DNA of 64,000 nucleotides, taken from assembly GCF_047302285.1 (NCBI RefSeq), contig NZ_CP154845.1, forward strand, positions 434,001-498,000, read 5' to 3'. Below are positions 43,884 to 52,805 of the stretch, one piece after another. Position numbers and translations under genes: made by a program. The notes beneath the pieces were generated by a model. That model ran no database searches, was not told where the DNA came from, and was given only the letters and a program-made list of their open reading frames with translations. Positions within the stretch are counted from its first letter, which is position 1. Each line of letters begins with the position of its first letter. The stretch comes from Robertmurraya sp047302285 (GTDB taxonomy: Bacteria; Bacillota; Bacilli; Bacillales; Cytobacillaceae).

Positions 43884-44975
43884 ATGAAGAAAGCGATATG
43901 GGTTACGTTGTCGATGTTGTTAATTTTTTTAAGTGGATGCGGAACCAATCAAGCGAACACATCTGATACGGGTGGAGCTTCAAATGTGGAGAACACGACT
44001 TCAGGGACTGAAGAAAAGGTGGAACCGACAAAACTGAAATTTTCCTATTTCCCTGCTCTTCATACCATGGTTGTATTTGTGGCAGAGCAAGCAGGATTTT
44101 TCGAACAAGAAAATTTGGATGTGGAAATGGTTTATACGGATAAAGGATCCTTGCAGCCTCCAATGTTAATTTCAGGTGAAGTAGATGCGGCTACAGTAGA
44201 TATCACCAGTATTGCCACAGCTAATGCACAAGGGAAAGAACTTCTTCATGTGTTCCCTACTACTGAGAATATGAGTATGAATCTAGTTGTTCGAAATGAG
44301 AAATTAGAAGAATTAGGTGTTTCAGTAGATGACCCGATTGAGAAAAAGCTAGAAGCTCTTGGAGAAATGACTTTTGGTATCACAGGACCAAATGCGCCAA
44401 CAGACATCTATACTCGCTTCCTTTTAACGGAGGGAGGATATGACCCAAATAAAGATGTAGGTATGGTTTCACTTGGCAGTGCTGGAAATTTATTAGCGGC
44501 TTTAAAAAGTGGACAAATTGATGCGTTTTTGTTAACCCCACCTACACCTAATCAACCGGAATTAGACGGTTATGGGACAGTATTTATCAAATCATCGGTA
44601 GGGGAAGTACCTGAATTGAAGAACTATCCATATCAAGGGGTAGCTTTTCGAAAGGATTGGGCTGAAGAAAATGGGGATGTCGTTAAACGATTTGTTCGAG
44701 CATTAATAAACGCCAATGACTTGATCAAAGAAAATCCAGAGGAAGCAAAGGAATATTTGAAGGCTTATTTTGAGGATATGACAGATGAGGCTTTAACAGC
44801 CGGGATGAATGATATGATTCCTTCACTACCAGAGGATGGAATGTTAACGGAAGAGTTTGTTGATAACTATCTCACATTAAATAAGGAACTGGGAATTTTA
44901 GACCTAGAGGAACTTCCTTCAGCAGCGGAAGGTGAACTGTGGACCAATCAATATGTAGAGGAAGTTCAAGAATAA
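43884..44975 (+). CDS. ABC transporter substrate-binding lipoprotein (NMT1/SsuA-like)
   Basis: The 363-residue receptor has a signal peptide with lipobox LSGC, a Thr/Ser linker, and an NMT1/THI5-like fold (FFEQENLDVEMVYTDKG, LLAALKSGQIDAFLL). Such receptors bind sulfonates, pyrimidine precursors, taurine or other small nitrogen or sulfur compounds. ATG 43884 is 9 nt after AAGGAG. Confidence 0.85.
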   Translation: MKKAIWVTLSMLLIFLSGCGTNQANTSDTGGASNVENTTSGTEEKVEPTKLKFSYFPALHTMVVFVAEQAGFFEQENLDVEMVYTDKGSLQPPMLISGEVDAATVDITSIATANAQGKELLHVFPTTENMSMNLVVRNEKLEELGVSVDDPIEKKLEALGEMTFGITGPNAPTDIYTRFLLTEGGYDPNKDVGMVSLGSAGNLLAALKSGQIDAFLLTPPTPNQPELDGYGTVFIKSSVGEVPELKNYPYQGVAFRKDWAEENGDVVKRFVRALINANDLIKENPEEAKEYLKAYFEDMTDEALTAGMNDMIPSLPEDGMLTEEFVDNYLTLNKELGILDLEELPSAAEGELWTNQYVEEVQE

Positions 44976-45060
44976 ATATGGCTCTTTTCGTAAAATTTAT
45001 TGTGCTTGGATTTTAACATGAAAAATGACCTGAATATTATGAAGGATTGGGTGTGAATAT

Positions 45061-46260
45061 GTGATTGAACAAACAACAAGGTATCCAAAGTGGGTAGATA
45101 AGGTTCAAACTTCTCCTACGGCAAAGCTAGAGGAATTAGTGGAGACATTGCAATCGCAAGGGAAAAAACTAGACCGACTTGGTTTAGGTGAACCAGACTT
45201 TGACACTCCTGATTATGTTAAGAAAGCGGCTAAGGAAGCAATTGATCATAATTTTTCCAGATATACGGCAACAGGAGGGATTTTGCCACTTCGGCGAGCC
45301 ATTGTATCTAAGATCAAACATCTTACTGGAGTTGAGTATGATCCAAATGAAATTCTGGTGTCTGTAGGTGGGAAACATTCCATTTTTAATGCCATAGCAG
45401 CTTTGTGTCAGGAAGGAGACGAGGTATTGATCCCTGTTCCCTATTGGGTATCGTTTCCAGAACAAGTTCGATTTATTGGCGCGGTTCCGATTTTTATCGA
45501 AAGCAAGCAGGAGAATGGCTATAAAATCACTGCTGAAGAACTATCAGACTACGTAACTTCCAAAACCAAGCTTCTTATTCTTAATAGTCCGAATAATCCA
45601 TCTGGAGCTGTATATCACTCTGATGAATTAGAAAGTATTGCAAATTTTTGTATTCAGAATGACATTTGGGTCATCAGTGATGAAGTCTATTCAGCCTTTA
45701 ACTTTACCAAAGAAGGTCATCAAAGTATTGCATCTATCCCACGTATGAGAGAAAGAACGATCATTATTAATTCAATGTCAAAAACGTATAGTATGACAGG
45801 GTGGAGAATTGGATATTCAGCATCGCCGATGAACATTGCGGAAACAATGCTTCGGCTCCAATCTCATACAACAAGTAATCCAACTTCAATTGCCCAAAAG
45901 GCTGCATTAGCAGCCTTAACTGGACCTGATGTGATTACTCCTATCAAGCATGCTTATGCACAAAGAAGAAAGTTTTTGGTGGATGGAGTAAATCGAATAA
46001 AAGGATTAGCGTGCTCTCTTCCCGATGGTGCATTTTATGTTTGGACAAATATTTCTGAGCTAATTGGCGAAAATATAGCTGGAACCGAGATCAAAAATGC
46101 CGATGATTTGGCGAATGTTTTATTAGAGGAAAAGCAAATTGTGGTCATGCCAGGGACAGGGTTTGGAATGCCAAATCACATACGACTATCATTCTCTGCC
46201 CCTCTTAATGAAATAGAGAGTGGTCTAAAAAAGATGGAGCAACTTTTAGGGTATAAATAA
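45061..46260 (+). CDS. PLP-dependent aminotransferase (class I/II, aspartate aminotransferase-like)
   Basis: The 399-residue enzyme has LGLGEPDFDTPDYV, NSPNNPSGAVY, VISDEVYSAF and the PLP lysine in NSMSKTYSMTGWRIGY. It should transfer an amino group to or from a 2-oxo acid. It starts with GTG and only a weak upstream AAGGA. In this operon it may process an amino acid released by the hydrolases. Confidence 0.85.
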   Translation: MIEQTTRYPKWVDKVQTSPTAKLEELVETLQSQGKKLDRLGLGEPDFDTPDYVKKAAKEAIDHNFSRYTATGGILPLRRAIVSKIKHLTGVEYDPNEILVSVGGKHSIFNAIAALCQEGDEVLIPVPYWVSFPEQVRFIGAVPIFIESKQENGYKITAEELSDYVTSKTKLLILNSPNNPSGAVYHSDELESIANFCIQNDIWVISDEVYSAFNFTKEGHQSIASIPRMRERTIIINSMSKTYSMTGWRIGYSASPMNIAETMLRLQSHTTSNPTSIAQKAALAALTGPDVITPIKHAYAQRRKFLVDGVNRIKGLACSLPDGAFYVWTNISELIGENIAGTEIKNADDLANVLLEEKQIVVMPGTGFGMPNHIRLSFSAPLNEIESGLKKMEQLLGYK

Positions 46261-46332
46261 ACGCGCTTTTCTTTGTTGTTTTTGGAGCTTCGCGAAATCA
46301 GCCTAAATAAAATTTTCCAAAGGGGTTTTAAC

Positions 46333-47238
46333 ATGGAACAATTAAGAGAAAAAATACGGGGAATCTTTGTCTTAGCTTTAACACCAATGAAAGATGATTT
46401 TAGTGTGGATCATCAGGCTTTAAAAAGAAATATAGAATACTATCTGAATTCGGGTGTACATGGCATCGTAGTAGGCGGAACCTATGCTGAATACCCGAGC
46501 TTAGAAGTTTCAGAGCGTCTAGCTATTTTTAAAACAGCGATTGAAACGGTGAACAAGCAAGTTCCTGTCGTGTGTTGTACAGCTGCGAGCGGAACAGGTG
46601 AGGCGATACAACTGAGTCTAGAGGCGCAAAAATTAGGCGCAGATCTCGTTATGGTTACAGGGCCTTATGTTTCAGAAGTATCAGATAAAGATGTGATTTA
46701 TCATTTTGAACAGTTAAATGAGCATTTAGATATCCCAATTATGATCTACAATAGCACGAGTATAGGCAATACACTTAGCCCTGATGTTTTGTACGAAGTA
46801 GGCAAATTGGAAAAGGTCATCTGTGTCAAACAAGCAGATACTAACCTCCATGCTCAAGTTCGGACGATTGCATCTTCAAGTGAGAATATGTCGATTCTGT
46901 GTGGTTCCGATGGGGTCATGTTAGGATCTTTGGCATTAGGAATGCCTGGTTGTACATCCACTCTGGCAAACTTTATCCCAGAAGAATATGTTGCTTTGTA
47001 CAATGAATTTATTGGTGGGAATCTTGAAGCTGCACAAAAACGTTTTTATCGCTGGGAACCTATTAGGGCTTTCTGTCGGAAGTATGGTCAACCTGCTGTT
47101 GCCAAAGCTGCTATGGAACTGCTCGGTTTACCTTCTGGACCAGTACGAGCACCATTCCGTTCTCTTAACAATGTAGAAAAAGAGGAATTAAACGTAGTTT
47201 TAGAGACTGTAGGCGTTAGGAGGAAATTGAATGTATAG
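46333..47238 (+). CDS. Dihydrodipicolinate synthase/N-acetylneuraminate lyase family protein
   Basis: The 301-residue TIM barrel has LALTPMKDDFSVD, GVHGIVVGGTYAEYPSL, an IMIYNSTS tyrosine motif and the Schiff-base lysine in VICVKQAD. Family members add or remove pyruvate. The start at 46333 follows AAAGGGG; an upstream in-frame extension is rejected. It overlaps the DpaA-like gene by 8 bp. Pairing of a DapA-like and a DpaA-like gene recalls dipicolinate synthesis, although this operon looks catabolic. Confidence 0.83.
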   Translation: MEQLREKIRGIFVLALTPMKDDFSVDHQALKRNIEYYLNSGVHGIVVGGTYAEYPSLEVSERLAIFKTAIETVNKQVPVVCCTAASGTGEAIQLSLEAQKLGADLVMVTGPYVSEVSDKDVIYHFEQLNEHLDIPIMIYNSTSIGNTLSPDVLYEVGKLEKVICVKQADTNLHAQVRTIASSSENMSILCGSDGVMLGSLALGMPGCTSTLANFIPEEYVALYNEFIGGNLEAAQKRFYRWEPIRAFCRKYGQPAVAKAAMELLGLPSGPVRAPFRSLNNVEKEELNVVLETVGVRRKLNV

Positions 47239-48133
47239 CTGGAAAGGGAAAAAGGTAGTTGTTTTAGGCGGTGATGAAAGAGAATTGGAAATTATCCGCA
47301 ATTTACTTCTATCTGGGTCCATCGTTCAAACATATGGCGTAGTCCCGAATGAAGACTATGATTCTCTTCAGGCGTCCAATTATTTAGAGGCTGCATCAGG
47401 AGCTGATATCATCATTGCTCCTGTACCGGGTGTTGGAGAAAATGATGCCCTTTATGCGCCAAGTTCTCAAGAATCCCTTGTCATTAATCCTGATTTTTTT
47501 AAACATGTAAATCGAGGTGCTGTTTATTTTTCAGGAACAGCAACGGACACCATTAGAAAAGCAGGAGATGCATTTGATATCCAATTTTTTGATTTGAAGG
47601 ATGATGATTATCTTCAAGTCCTTCACGCGATACCTACTGCTGAAGGAGCTATTTCAGTAACCGTTCAAAATACGAAGGAAACAATCCATAATTCCAATGC
47701 CCTAGTCATTGGATATGGTAGAATTGCCAGTCTACTAGCAAATAACTTGAAGGGGATGGGAGCGAAAGTAACGGTTGCTGCTAGAAAACCAGAGTCAAGA
47801 ATCCGGGCTTATGCCAATGGGTTTCAGACGCTTGATGTGAAGCAAGAAGAACTTTCTACTCATATCCACAGTTTTAATCTGATTTATAACACAGTCCCTT
47901 CATTAGTCCTTTCACCAGAAGTTTTGCAAAAGGTTAACCCAAATACTCTCGTCATGGATCTAGCATCCCCACCAGGAGGGCTAAATCATCGATTTGGAGA
48001 AGAACTCGGCTTGAATGTCATTTGGGCTCGCGGCCAAGCGGGTACCGCACCAATTCATTCAGGTTATGCCCAATTCTTAAGCATGGTAAGAATACTTGAT
48101 AACGAATACGAATATGAAACATCGAATAGATAG
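47231..48133 (+). CDS. Dipicolinate synthase subunit A-like (DpaA/SpoVFA family) dehydrogenase
   Basis: The 300-residue protein has an N-terminal Rossmann-like domain (VVVLGGDERELEIIRNLL) and a second nucleotide-binding domain (ALVIGYGRIASLLANNLKGMGAKVTVAARKPE in outline), ending in LASPPGGLN. This is the layout of SpoVFA, the larger subunit of dipicolinate synthase. The flavoprotein-like SpoVFB subunit is not adjacent, and the usual dapG-asd neighbours are absent, so this is a paralogue with a different job. Confidence 0.78.
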   Translation: MYSWKGKKVVVLGGDERELEIIRNLLLSGSIVQTYGVVPNEDYDSLQASNYLEAASGADIIIAPVPGVGENDALYAPSSQESLVINPDFFKHVNRGAVYFSGTATDTIRKAGDAFDIQFFDLKDDDYLQVLHAIPTAEGAISVTVQNTKETIHNSNALVIGYGRIASLLANNLKGMGAKVTVAARKPESRIRAYANGFQTLDVKQEELSTHIHSFNLIYNTVPSLVLSPEVLQKVNPNTLVMDLASPPGGLNHRFGEELGLNVIWARGQAGTAPIHSGYAQFLSMVRILDNEYEYETSNR

Positions 48134-48243
48134 ATTGATGGCTAGGCAATGAACCATTAATCCAATAGCTGTAGTGAAAGGACGATAAGTTTTTGTCGCG
48201 TGTTCCTTATTGGGAATAAAAATGTTAGCAACCTAGGATTCAG

Positions 48244-48275
48244 GCGTGAATTGAGAGTGAAATTCACGTCTTCCT
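48244..48275 (+). terminator. Hairpin between the DpaA-like and FAH genes
   Basis: CGTGAATT and AATTCACG pair around GAGAGTGA at about 48245-48268, followed by TCTTCCTTT. It may be a partial terminator within the operon. The rest of the 181-bp gap shows nothing else that I can support. Confidence 0.5.
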
Positions 48276-48314
48276 TTAATAGAAATAAATTAAGTGAAAG
48301 TGAAGGGATGACGA

Positions 48315-48923
48315 ATGAATATTTTTTGTATCGGCCGAAATTATGCAAAGCATGCAAAAGAATTAGGAAATGCGGTTCCAGAGCGTCCTATCTTGTTCTT
48401 AAAACCTAGTCATGCATTAGTAGAAACAAGAAATGAGAGTATTTCTTTACCAAAAAACCAGGGCATGATACATCATGAAATTGAAGTGGTTTTAAAGATT
48501 GATAGAGAGGTAAAACTAGGAGATTCTGTCAATGATGTGGTAAGTGAGATTGCCTTGGGCCTAGATTTAACCCTCCGTGATTTACAAACTGAATTAAAAG
48601 AGAAAGGTCATCCGTGGCTAAGGGCAAAGGGGTTTAAAAATTCAGCCATTATTACGCCATTTTGGGAGTTTAATGGAGAAAAGGATTATAGAGAGAGCGA
48701 GTTTTCATTTGTGAAAAATGGAGAGCTCATTCAAATAGGTAAACCTGCAGACATGATATTTGATTTTCAGGCTATTATTGATGAATGTGTCACCTATTTT
48801 GGATTAGGGGAAGGGGATTTGATCTATACGGGAACACCAGAGGGAGTAGGACCCTTACATAGCGGTGATGTTTGTCAATTGCTTTGGGAAAATGAAGTGA
48901 AAGGACAATTTGTTGTGGAATAG
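48315..48923 (+). CDS. Fumarylacetoacetate hydrolase (FAH) family protein
   Basis: The 202-residue protein opens FCIGRNYAKHAKELGN and carries the metal motif HHEIEVVL with a later LGLDLTLRD aspartate, the FAH-family pattern. Short members like this are acylpyruvases, oxaloacetate decarboxylases or 2-oxo-hept-3-ene-dioate-type hydratases acting on 2-oxo acids. It would suit the terminal step of the upstream pathway by splitting or decarboxylating a 2-oxo acid. AAGTGAAGGG precedes the ATG. Confidence 0.82.
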   Translation: MNIFCIGRNYAKHAKELGNAVPERPILFLKPSHALVETRNESISLPKNQGMIHHEIEVVLKIDREVKLGDSVNDVVSEIALGLDLTLRDLQTELKEKGHPWLRAKGFKNSAIITPFWEFNGEKDYRESEFSFVKNGELIQIGKPADMIFDFQAIIDECVTYFGLGEGDLIYTGTPEGVGPLHSGDVCQLLWENEVKGQFVVE

Positions 48924-48983
48924 TTGTGGTCTTATTTATATAGAAGAAAAACACTAATTTGGCCCATCTACGTTAGGGAAGCA

Positions 48984-49130
48984 AGGGACGGTTCTATCAG
49001 TATCAGGGGTCAATCGGAAGTTTTGCACGCAAAAAGGCACAACTAGCGAAGTATGCTAAAAACAAGGGGACGGTTCTAACGTTTCCTTTAATCGTGCTAT
49101 ATGGAAACATGAGAACCGTCCCGCCGTTTC
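48984..49130. repeat. Family B repeats before the ISLre2 remnant
   Basis: GGGACGGTTCT occurs at about 48986 and 49072. The second forms a hairpin with AGAACCGTCCC at about 49110-49120; the enclosed CGTTTCC/GGAAAC also pairs. The segment CGTTTCCTTTAATCGTGCTA recurs at about 49793. Confidence 0.8.
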
Positions 49131-49712
49131 CAAAGAAACTATTATCGAGATCGAGAAAAGGAGGAAAAGAAGAAAAAATAGCTGCCGTTCATCAAGAATG
49201 GGAAGTGAATGGAAAACGTGTAAGTCTCAAGGGGAAACGCCATTTTATTAATTGTGGGAAACAGACGTTTTGGGAAGAATTTGAGGATTTTCTGATGGAA
49301 ACCTTTGAGTATAATCCCACCGTCCATAAACTGGTGATAAACGGGGATGGAGCTGGATGGATAACGTCTTGTCGAGAACATTTTCAAGGAAGAGCGTTCT
49401 TTTCGATTGACCGTTTCCATGTGGCAAGAGAGACTCGAAGTCTGTTTCGGAAGCCTCTCCGCTGCCGCCAAATTCAAAAGGCGTTAGCATCGTATGACAG
49501 TCAGAAACTGATGACCGAATTAAATAGTGCCGTTGGAACGCTAGAGAAAGTGGAGCAAGAAGAACGACTCGACCAACTGATACGACAACTAGAAAAGTAT
49601 CCAGAAACTCTGGGAGATTATCGAGGCTAGCTGAAAAAACAAGGGATAGAGTCTGTAGGAATGCGTCCGATGGGAAGTGCGGAAGGAACGATGAGTATGT
49701 TTGCCAAAAGGC
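49128..49712 (+). pseudogene. ISLre2-family transposase remnant
   Basis: The fragment encodes RGGKEEKIAAVHQEWEVNGK, WEEFEDFLMETFEYNPTVHK, NGDGAGWI and, after an in-frame stop at 49628, the family C-terminal motif GMRPMGSAEGTMS. The N-terminal third is missing, the internal stop breaks the frame, and the end is cut at FAKR. It lies between two copies of a family B repeat. Confidence 0.85.
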
Positions 49713-49792
49713 ATACTTTTTTGTTTTTCTATTAATTTATTTTATATTGGGCTCTTAAAAAGCCATCGCGGAGCTATTACATTCTTCTAGCG

Positions 49793-49870
49793 TTTCCTTT
49801 AATCGTGCTATATGGAAACAAGAGAACCGTCCCCTTGTTTTTTTGAGAACCGTCCCCTTGTTTTTCCTTG
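49793..49870. repeat. Family B repeat after the ISLre2 remnant
   Basis: CGTTTCCTTTAATCGTGCTA and then AGAACCGTCCCCTTG, the latter repeated twice about 30 bp apart, match the repeat before the remnant. The 49713-49792 stretch has only a T-rich region after the transposase end. Confidence 0.8.
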
Positions 49871-49923
49871 TTTTTCCTCCTCATCGTGATACAATTTTAA
49901 AAAAAAGGTTCGGAGGATTGGGA

Positions 49924-52044
49924 ATGGTGATTGGACGGAATGAACCTTGTCCGTGTGGTAGCGGCAAGAAGTATAAGCAATGCTGTTTGAAAAAAGAGAA
50001 AGTAGTAGAATTGGGACAAGTACAGCAGAAGCAGTTTTTTCAGATGAAGCATAGGTTGGTTGAACGTTTAATGGAGGAAGTACTTGGTTCTTATTCTTCC
50101 ATAGAATATCAGTCGCTAATGAAAGAATTTCGGAAACGGACAGGTGTGCGTGATCTAATGGACGGGTATGGCCACCATTGGCTCCTGTTTTTTTATCGTC
50201 ATTCAGCGTTTGGAGGGTTACGCGGGATAGAATGGTATAACCGTAAGCGTGGGAAGCGAGATGAGCCGGCTCTGCAGCGCTTGGCAAAGGTTTGGGAGAC
50301 ACTTGTTCCTCGATTGATTCAGCATGTTGATTTTAATGAACAAGGGGTTTTGGTGGAAGACTTGTTTACACATGAACGCTTTCATATGCCGTATTGTGAA
50401 ACGCTATTGGAACCACAACCTTGGGCAGGGGCTTTTTGTTTGCTAGAAGAAAGAAATGGCGGTTATTACATGAATGGCGTGGCGTCTATTGTTGGACCTG
50501 AGAAATTAAAGGAAGCAGAGGCACTTCTTAAAAGCAACTTAAAGGAAACAGGAAATTCGTATGAACAAGCGGCGCTTGATCTTTATCCAGAAATGACCGG
50601 TGCCTTACTTCGAAAGGAAGACAGAGCAGATAAAGAGGAGAGTGAGTGGACCCATACAACTCTCGTATACTCGATGCATGACGTGAATGAAGTGATGACT
50701 GCGATTCATCAAACGGGACTTCTTGAAATGGAGGAATGGGATGGAAATAACGGGAGGGGAAGCCTCGTAACAAACCGCTATCGTTATGATGATAATTTGG
50801 CAAATGGTTCCGTCTATGTAGATAAAATTGAAGGATCGCTCAAAATAGAAGGAGAGCAGTTGACGTTTCAATCGATTGATCAATCTGTCGTAGCTAAATT
50901 TAAACAGTTATTAATGAATTCTACGCAAGCTGTTTTAATCAAAGAGGAGAAAATCAGTGAGATGACACCGGCAGGAATTCAATTCAGTACCCTAAGTGTG
51001 GGATTAGAAGAAGGGGTACCTGTCGTTTTTGCGGCCTTTGCCCAACAGGCTTTGTACAACCTTGAATTAGATGTACCACTTCCACAACTTAATGGGAAAA
51101 CACCAGCAGAGATGGTGTCATTGGGGAAGCATGCTGAACTTGAACAATGGCTACGCGAACTAGAATATGGAAGTTATTGGAATATGCGGAGTAAAACAAA
51201 GGAAAAGTGGACGGCCGATTTTAATTCGGTAAGGAAAGCGTTGAATCTGCCGTTTTCTCCCTTTACCACTCTTCGAGAACAGCGCAAAACAGCTATTACC
51301 CTGTTGGAAAATTCGCTGAACAATGAGGATAACTGGACACAAGAAGAACTGGAGTTATGGGATGAAATGGGCATGCCTGATCATGAAATCAAGAGCGAAT
51401 ATGCCCGTGACTTGTTGCTGTTTTTTCAGGAAAAGGGAGCGGGAAAATCCCCCAATACTTATTATAAATATCGACTTGGGGTACAAGTATTTTCTTTTTT
51501 TCTTGAAGAGGAAGCAATTGAGCGCATAACAGGGATTCTACCGCAGCATTGGGAGAAACTCATCGGCTACTATTATCTGGAATTTAATCGTGATGCAACG
51601 GAAAATCAGGCAAAGGGATTTATGACGGTGGTCAAAAGGTTTGCGGCTTGGCTCGATAAAAGATATGGGACAGCTTATGCATCTGTCGTGAAAGGGTATT
51701 TAAAAGAATTGGAAACGCTCGTATTGCAGGCAATCACCATTCTTGAAGCTTATACGCCTTACCGTGAAAGACGATACGAGGTCAACCGAAGTCTAGGAGA
51801 ATTTCGTCGGATTATCGAAAATGGAGAACTTCCTGGTCAATTAGTGAAAGGGTGTTTTCGCATAAAATCAGTGACTGCATCGTATGTAAATCTGATGAAG
51901 GTAGATGAAGATGGCCAAGTATTTAAAACGACCGTTCGCAAAGATGTCCTGCCACTGATGAACCCAGGAATGGTCATTTGCGGGGCGTTAACTAAAAAAT
52001 CAAACTGGAAGCTATATAGTGTTGAACGAGTCTTTCCGAAGTAA
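49924..52044 (+). CDS. Large SEC-C-motif protein of unknown function
   Basis: The 706-residue protein begins with a complete SEC-C zinc motif (EPCPCGSGKKYKQCC; C9, C11, C20, C21), as at the end of SecA. Here the motif is at the N-terminus and is followed by about 680 residues of mixed helical sequence with no recognised catalytic motif. GGAGG at 49912-49916 sets the ATG at 49924; the upstream open frame runs through repeats and is rejected. Family B repeats flank it on both sides. SEC-C motifs bind zinc and often ribosomes or proteins. Confidence 0.78.
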   Translation: MVIGRNEPCPCGSGKKYKQCCLKKEKVVELGQVQQKQFFQMKHRLVERLMEEVLGSYSSIEYQSLMKEFRKRTGVRDLMDGYGHHWLLFFYRHSAFGGLRGIEWYNRKRGKRDEPALQRLAKVWETLVPRLIQHVDFNEQGVLVEDLFTHERFHMPYCETLLEPQPWAGAFCLLEERNGGYYMNGVASIVGPEKLKEAEALLKSNLKETGNSYEQAALDLYPEMTGALLRKEDRADKEESEWTHTTLVYSMHDVNEVMTAIHQTGLLEMEEWDGNNGRGSLVTNRYRYDDNLANGSVYVDKIEGSLKIEGEQLTFQSIDQSVVAKFKQLLMNSTQAVLIKEEKISEMTPAGIQFSTLSVGLEEGVPVVFAAFAQQALYNLELDVPLPQLNGKTPAEMVSLGKHAELEQWLRELEYGSYWNMRSKTKEKWTADFNSVRKALNLPFSPFTTLREQRKTAITLLENSLNNEDNWTQEELELWDEMGMPDHEIKSEYARDLLLFFQEKGAGKSPNTYYKYRLGVQVFSFFLEEEAIERITGILPQHWEKLIGYYYLEFNRDATENQAKGFMTVVKRFAAWLDKRYGTAYASVVKGYLKELETLVLQAITILEAYTPYRERRYEVNRSLGEFRRIIENGELPGQLVKGCFRIKSVTASYVNLMKVDEDGQVFKTTVRKDVLPLMNPGMVICGALTKKSNWKLYSVERVFPK

Positions 52045-52056
52045 ATGGGGAAAACG

Positions 52057-52112
52057 TAGGGACGGTTCTTGTGTTTCTTTTTGTGGGAAACATAAGGACC
52101 GTCACTTGTTTT
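52057..52112. repeat. Family B hairpin repeat
   Basis: GGGACGGTTCTTGTGTTTC pairs with GAAACATAAGGACCGTC-type sequence after a short TTTTTGTGG loop. It fills the gap between the convergent SEC-C and comK genes and can serve as terminator for both. Confidence 0.8.
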
Positions 52113-52114
52113 CG

Positions 52115-52648
52115 TTACTTCTTACGCTTCTTTTTGCTCCCCGTTTCTGGTGGTTTAGGTCTCTTTTTTGGATCTAAAATAAAGAAATGATTTACGTCTC
52201 CAAAGATATATTTTCTAAATTGGTCGGCAGTTGTGAGTTTAGTATTAAATGAAGATAATCCGGATGAGAGAGTCATAGAAGATTCATTGCTGAATAAAAT
52301 GATCGTTCGTTTCTCTTGATGGAGCGTTCTGTTGATATGTACCGGATTAAACCAAATATTATCTACACTAGTGAGGGATCTAGTTGGGAAAATAACAATT
52401 TGCGCTACAGGATCTGCCACAATAGGACGAAAATAGGTGGTAGGGTTTAACTCTCTGGATGTTTTAAGGGCACTATTTAGATTAAAGCCTTTACGTTTTA
52501 TCGTATCATCCAGTATTTCTAAAGGTCCTTTATGAACAACAAAAATCTTTCCTGTTTCTCGTACTAGTGTATTGATATTCCCTTGACGATCAAAAAAACC
52601 AACCATTGACATGAAACGTGGGGACAAAATGTAAAAATTTCTTACCAT
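52115..52648 (-). CDS. comK: Competence transcription factor ComK
   Basis: The 177-residue protein matches ComK over most of its length. The clearest segment is RPIVADPVAQIVIFPTRSLTSVD with NIWFNPVHI, equal to the VDPSNQIFLFPT/W-HVHV core of B. subtilis ComK, which binds AT-rich boxes to activate DNA uptake genes. The lysine-rich tail (KKRPKPPETGSKKKRKK) is unlike the B. subtilis C-terminus, which carries MecA recognition sequence. Some Bacillaceae have two comK copies, so this may be a second one. A family B repeat lies 2 bp behind the stop. Confidence 0.85.
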   Translation of the reverse strand: MVRNFYILSPRFMSMVGFFDRQGNINTLVRETGKIFVVHKGPLEILDDTIKRKGFNLNSALKTSRELNPTTYFRPIVADPVAQIVIFPTRSLTSVDNIWFNPVHINRTLHQEKRTIILFSNESSMTLSSGLSSFNTKLTTADQFRKYIFGDVNHFFILDPKKRPKPPETGSKKKRKK

Positions 52649-52805
52649 ACTAACACCTCTTCCTTAAAATTTGTTTAATCATTCCTTGCAACAAATGTAT
52701 CGACCACCTTTCTATTTTTGATTTACTTTATAGAGCACCTACTAAGAAAATCCAGTAGAAAAAGTAACTAAAGGGTAAAGTAATTGGTTGATAGGTGTTT
52801 ATCCT

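Noticed and set aside
45020..45056. Twelve-codon leader peptide before the aminotransferase
   Set aside because: It has no clear ribosome binding site and no regulatory hairpin; I cannot support it.
49843..49923. N-terminal extension of the SEC-C protein
   Set aside because: The stretch is repeat-derived and precedes a strong GGAGG site for ATG 49924.
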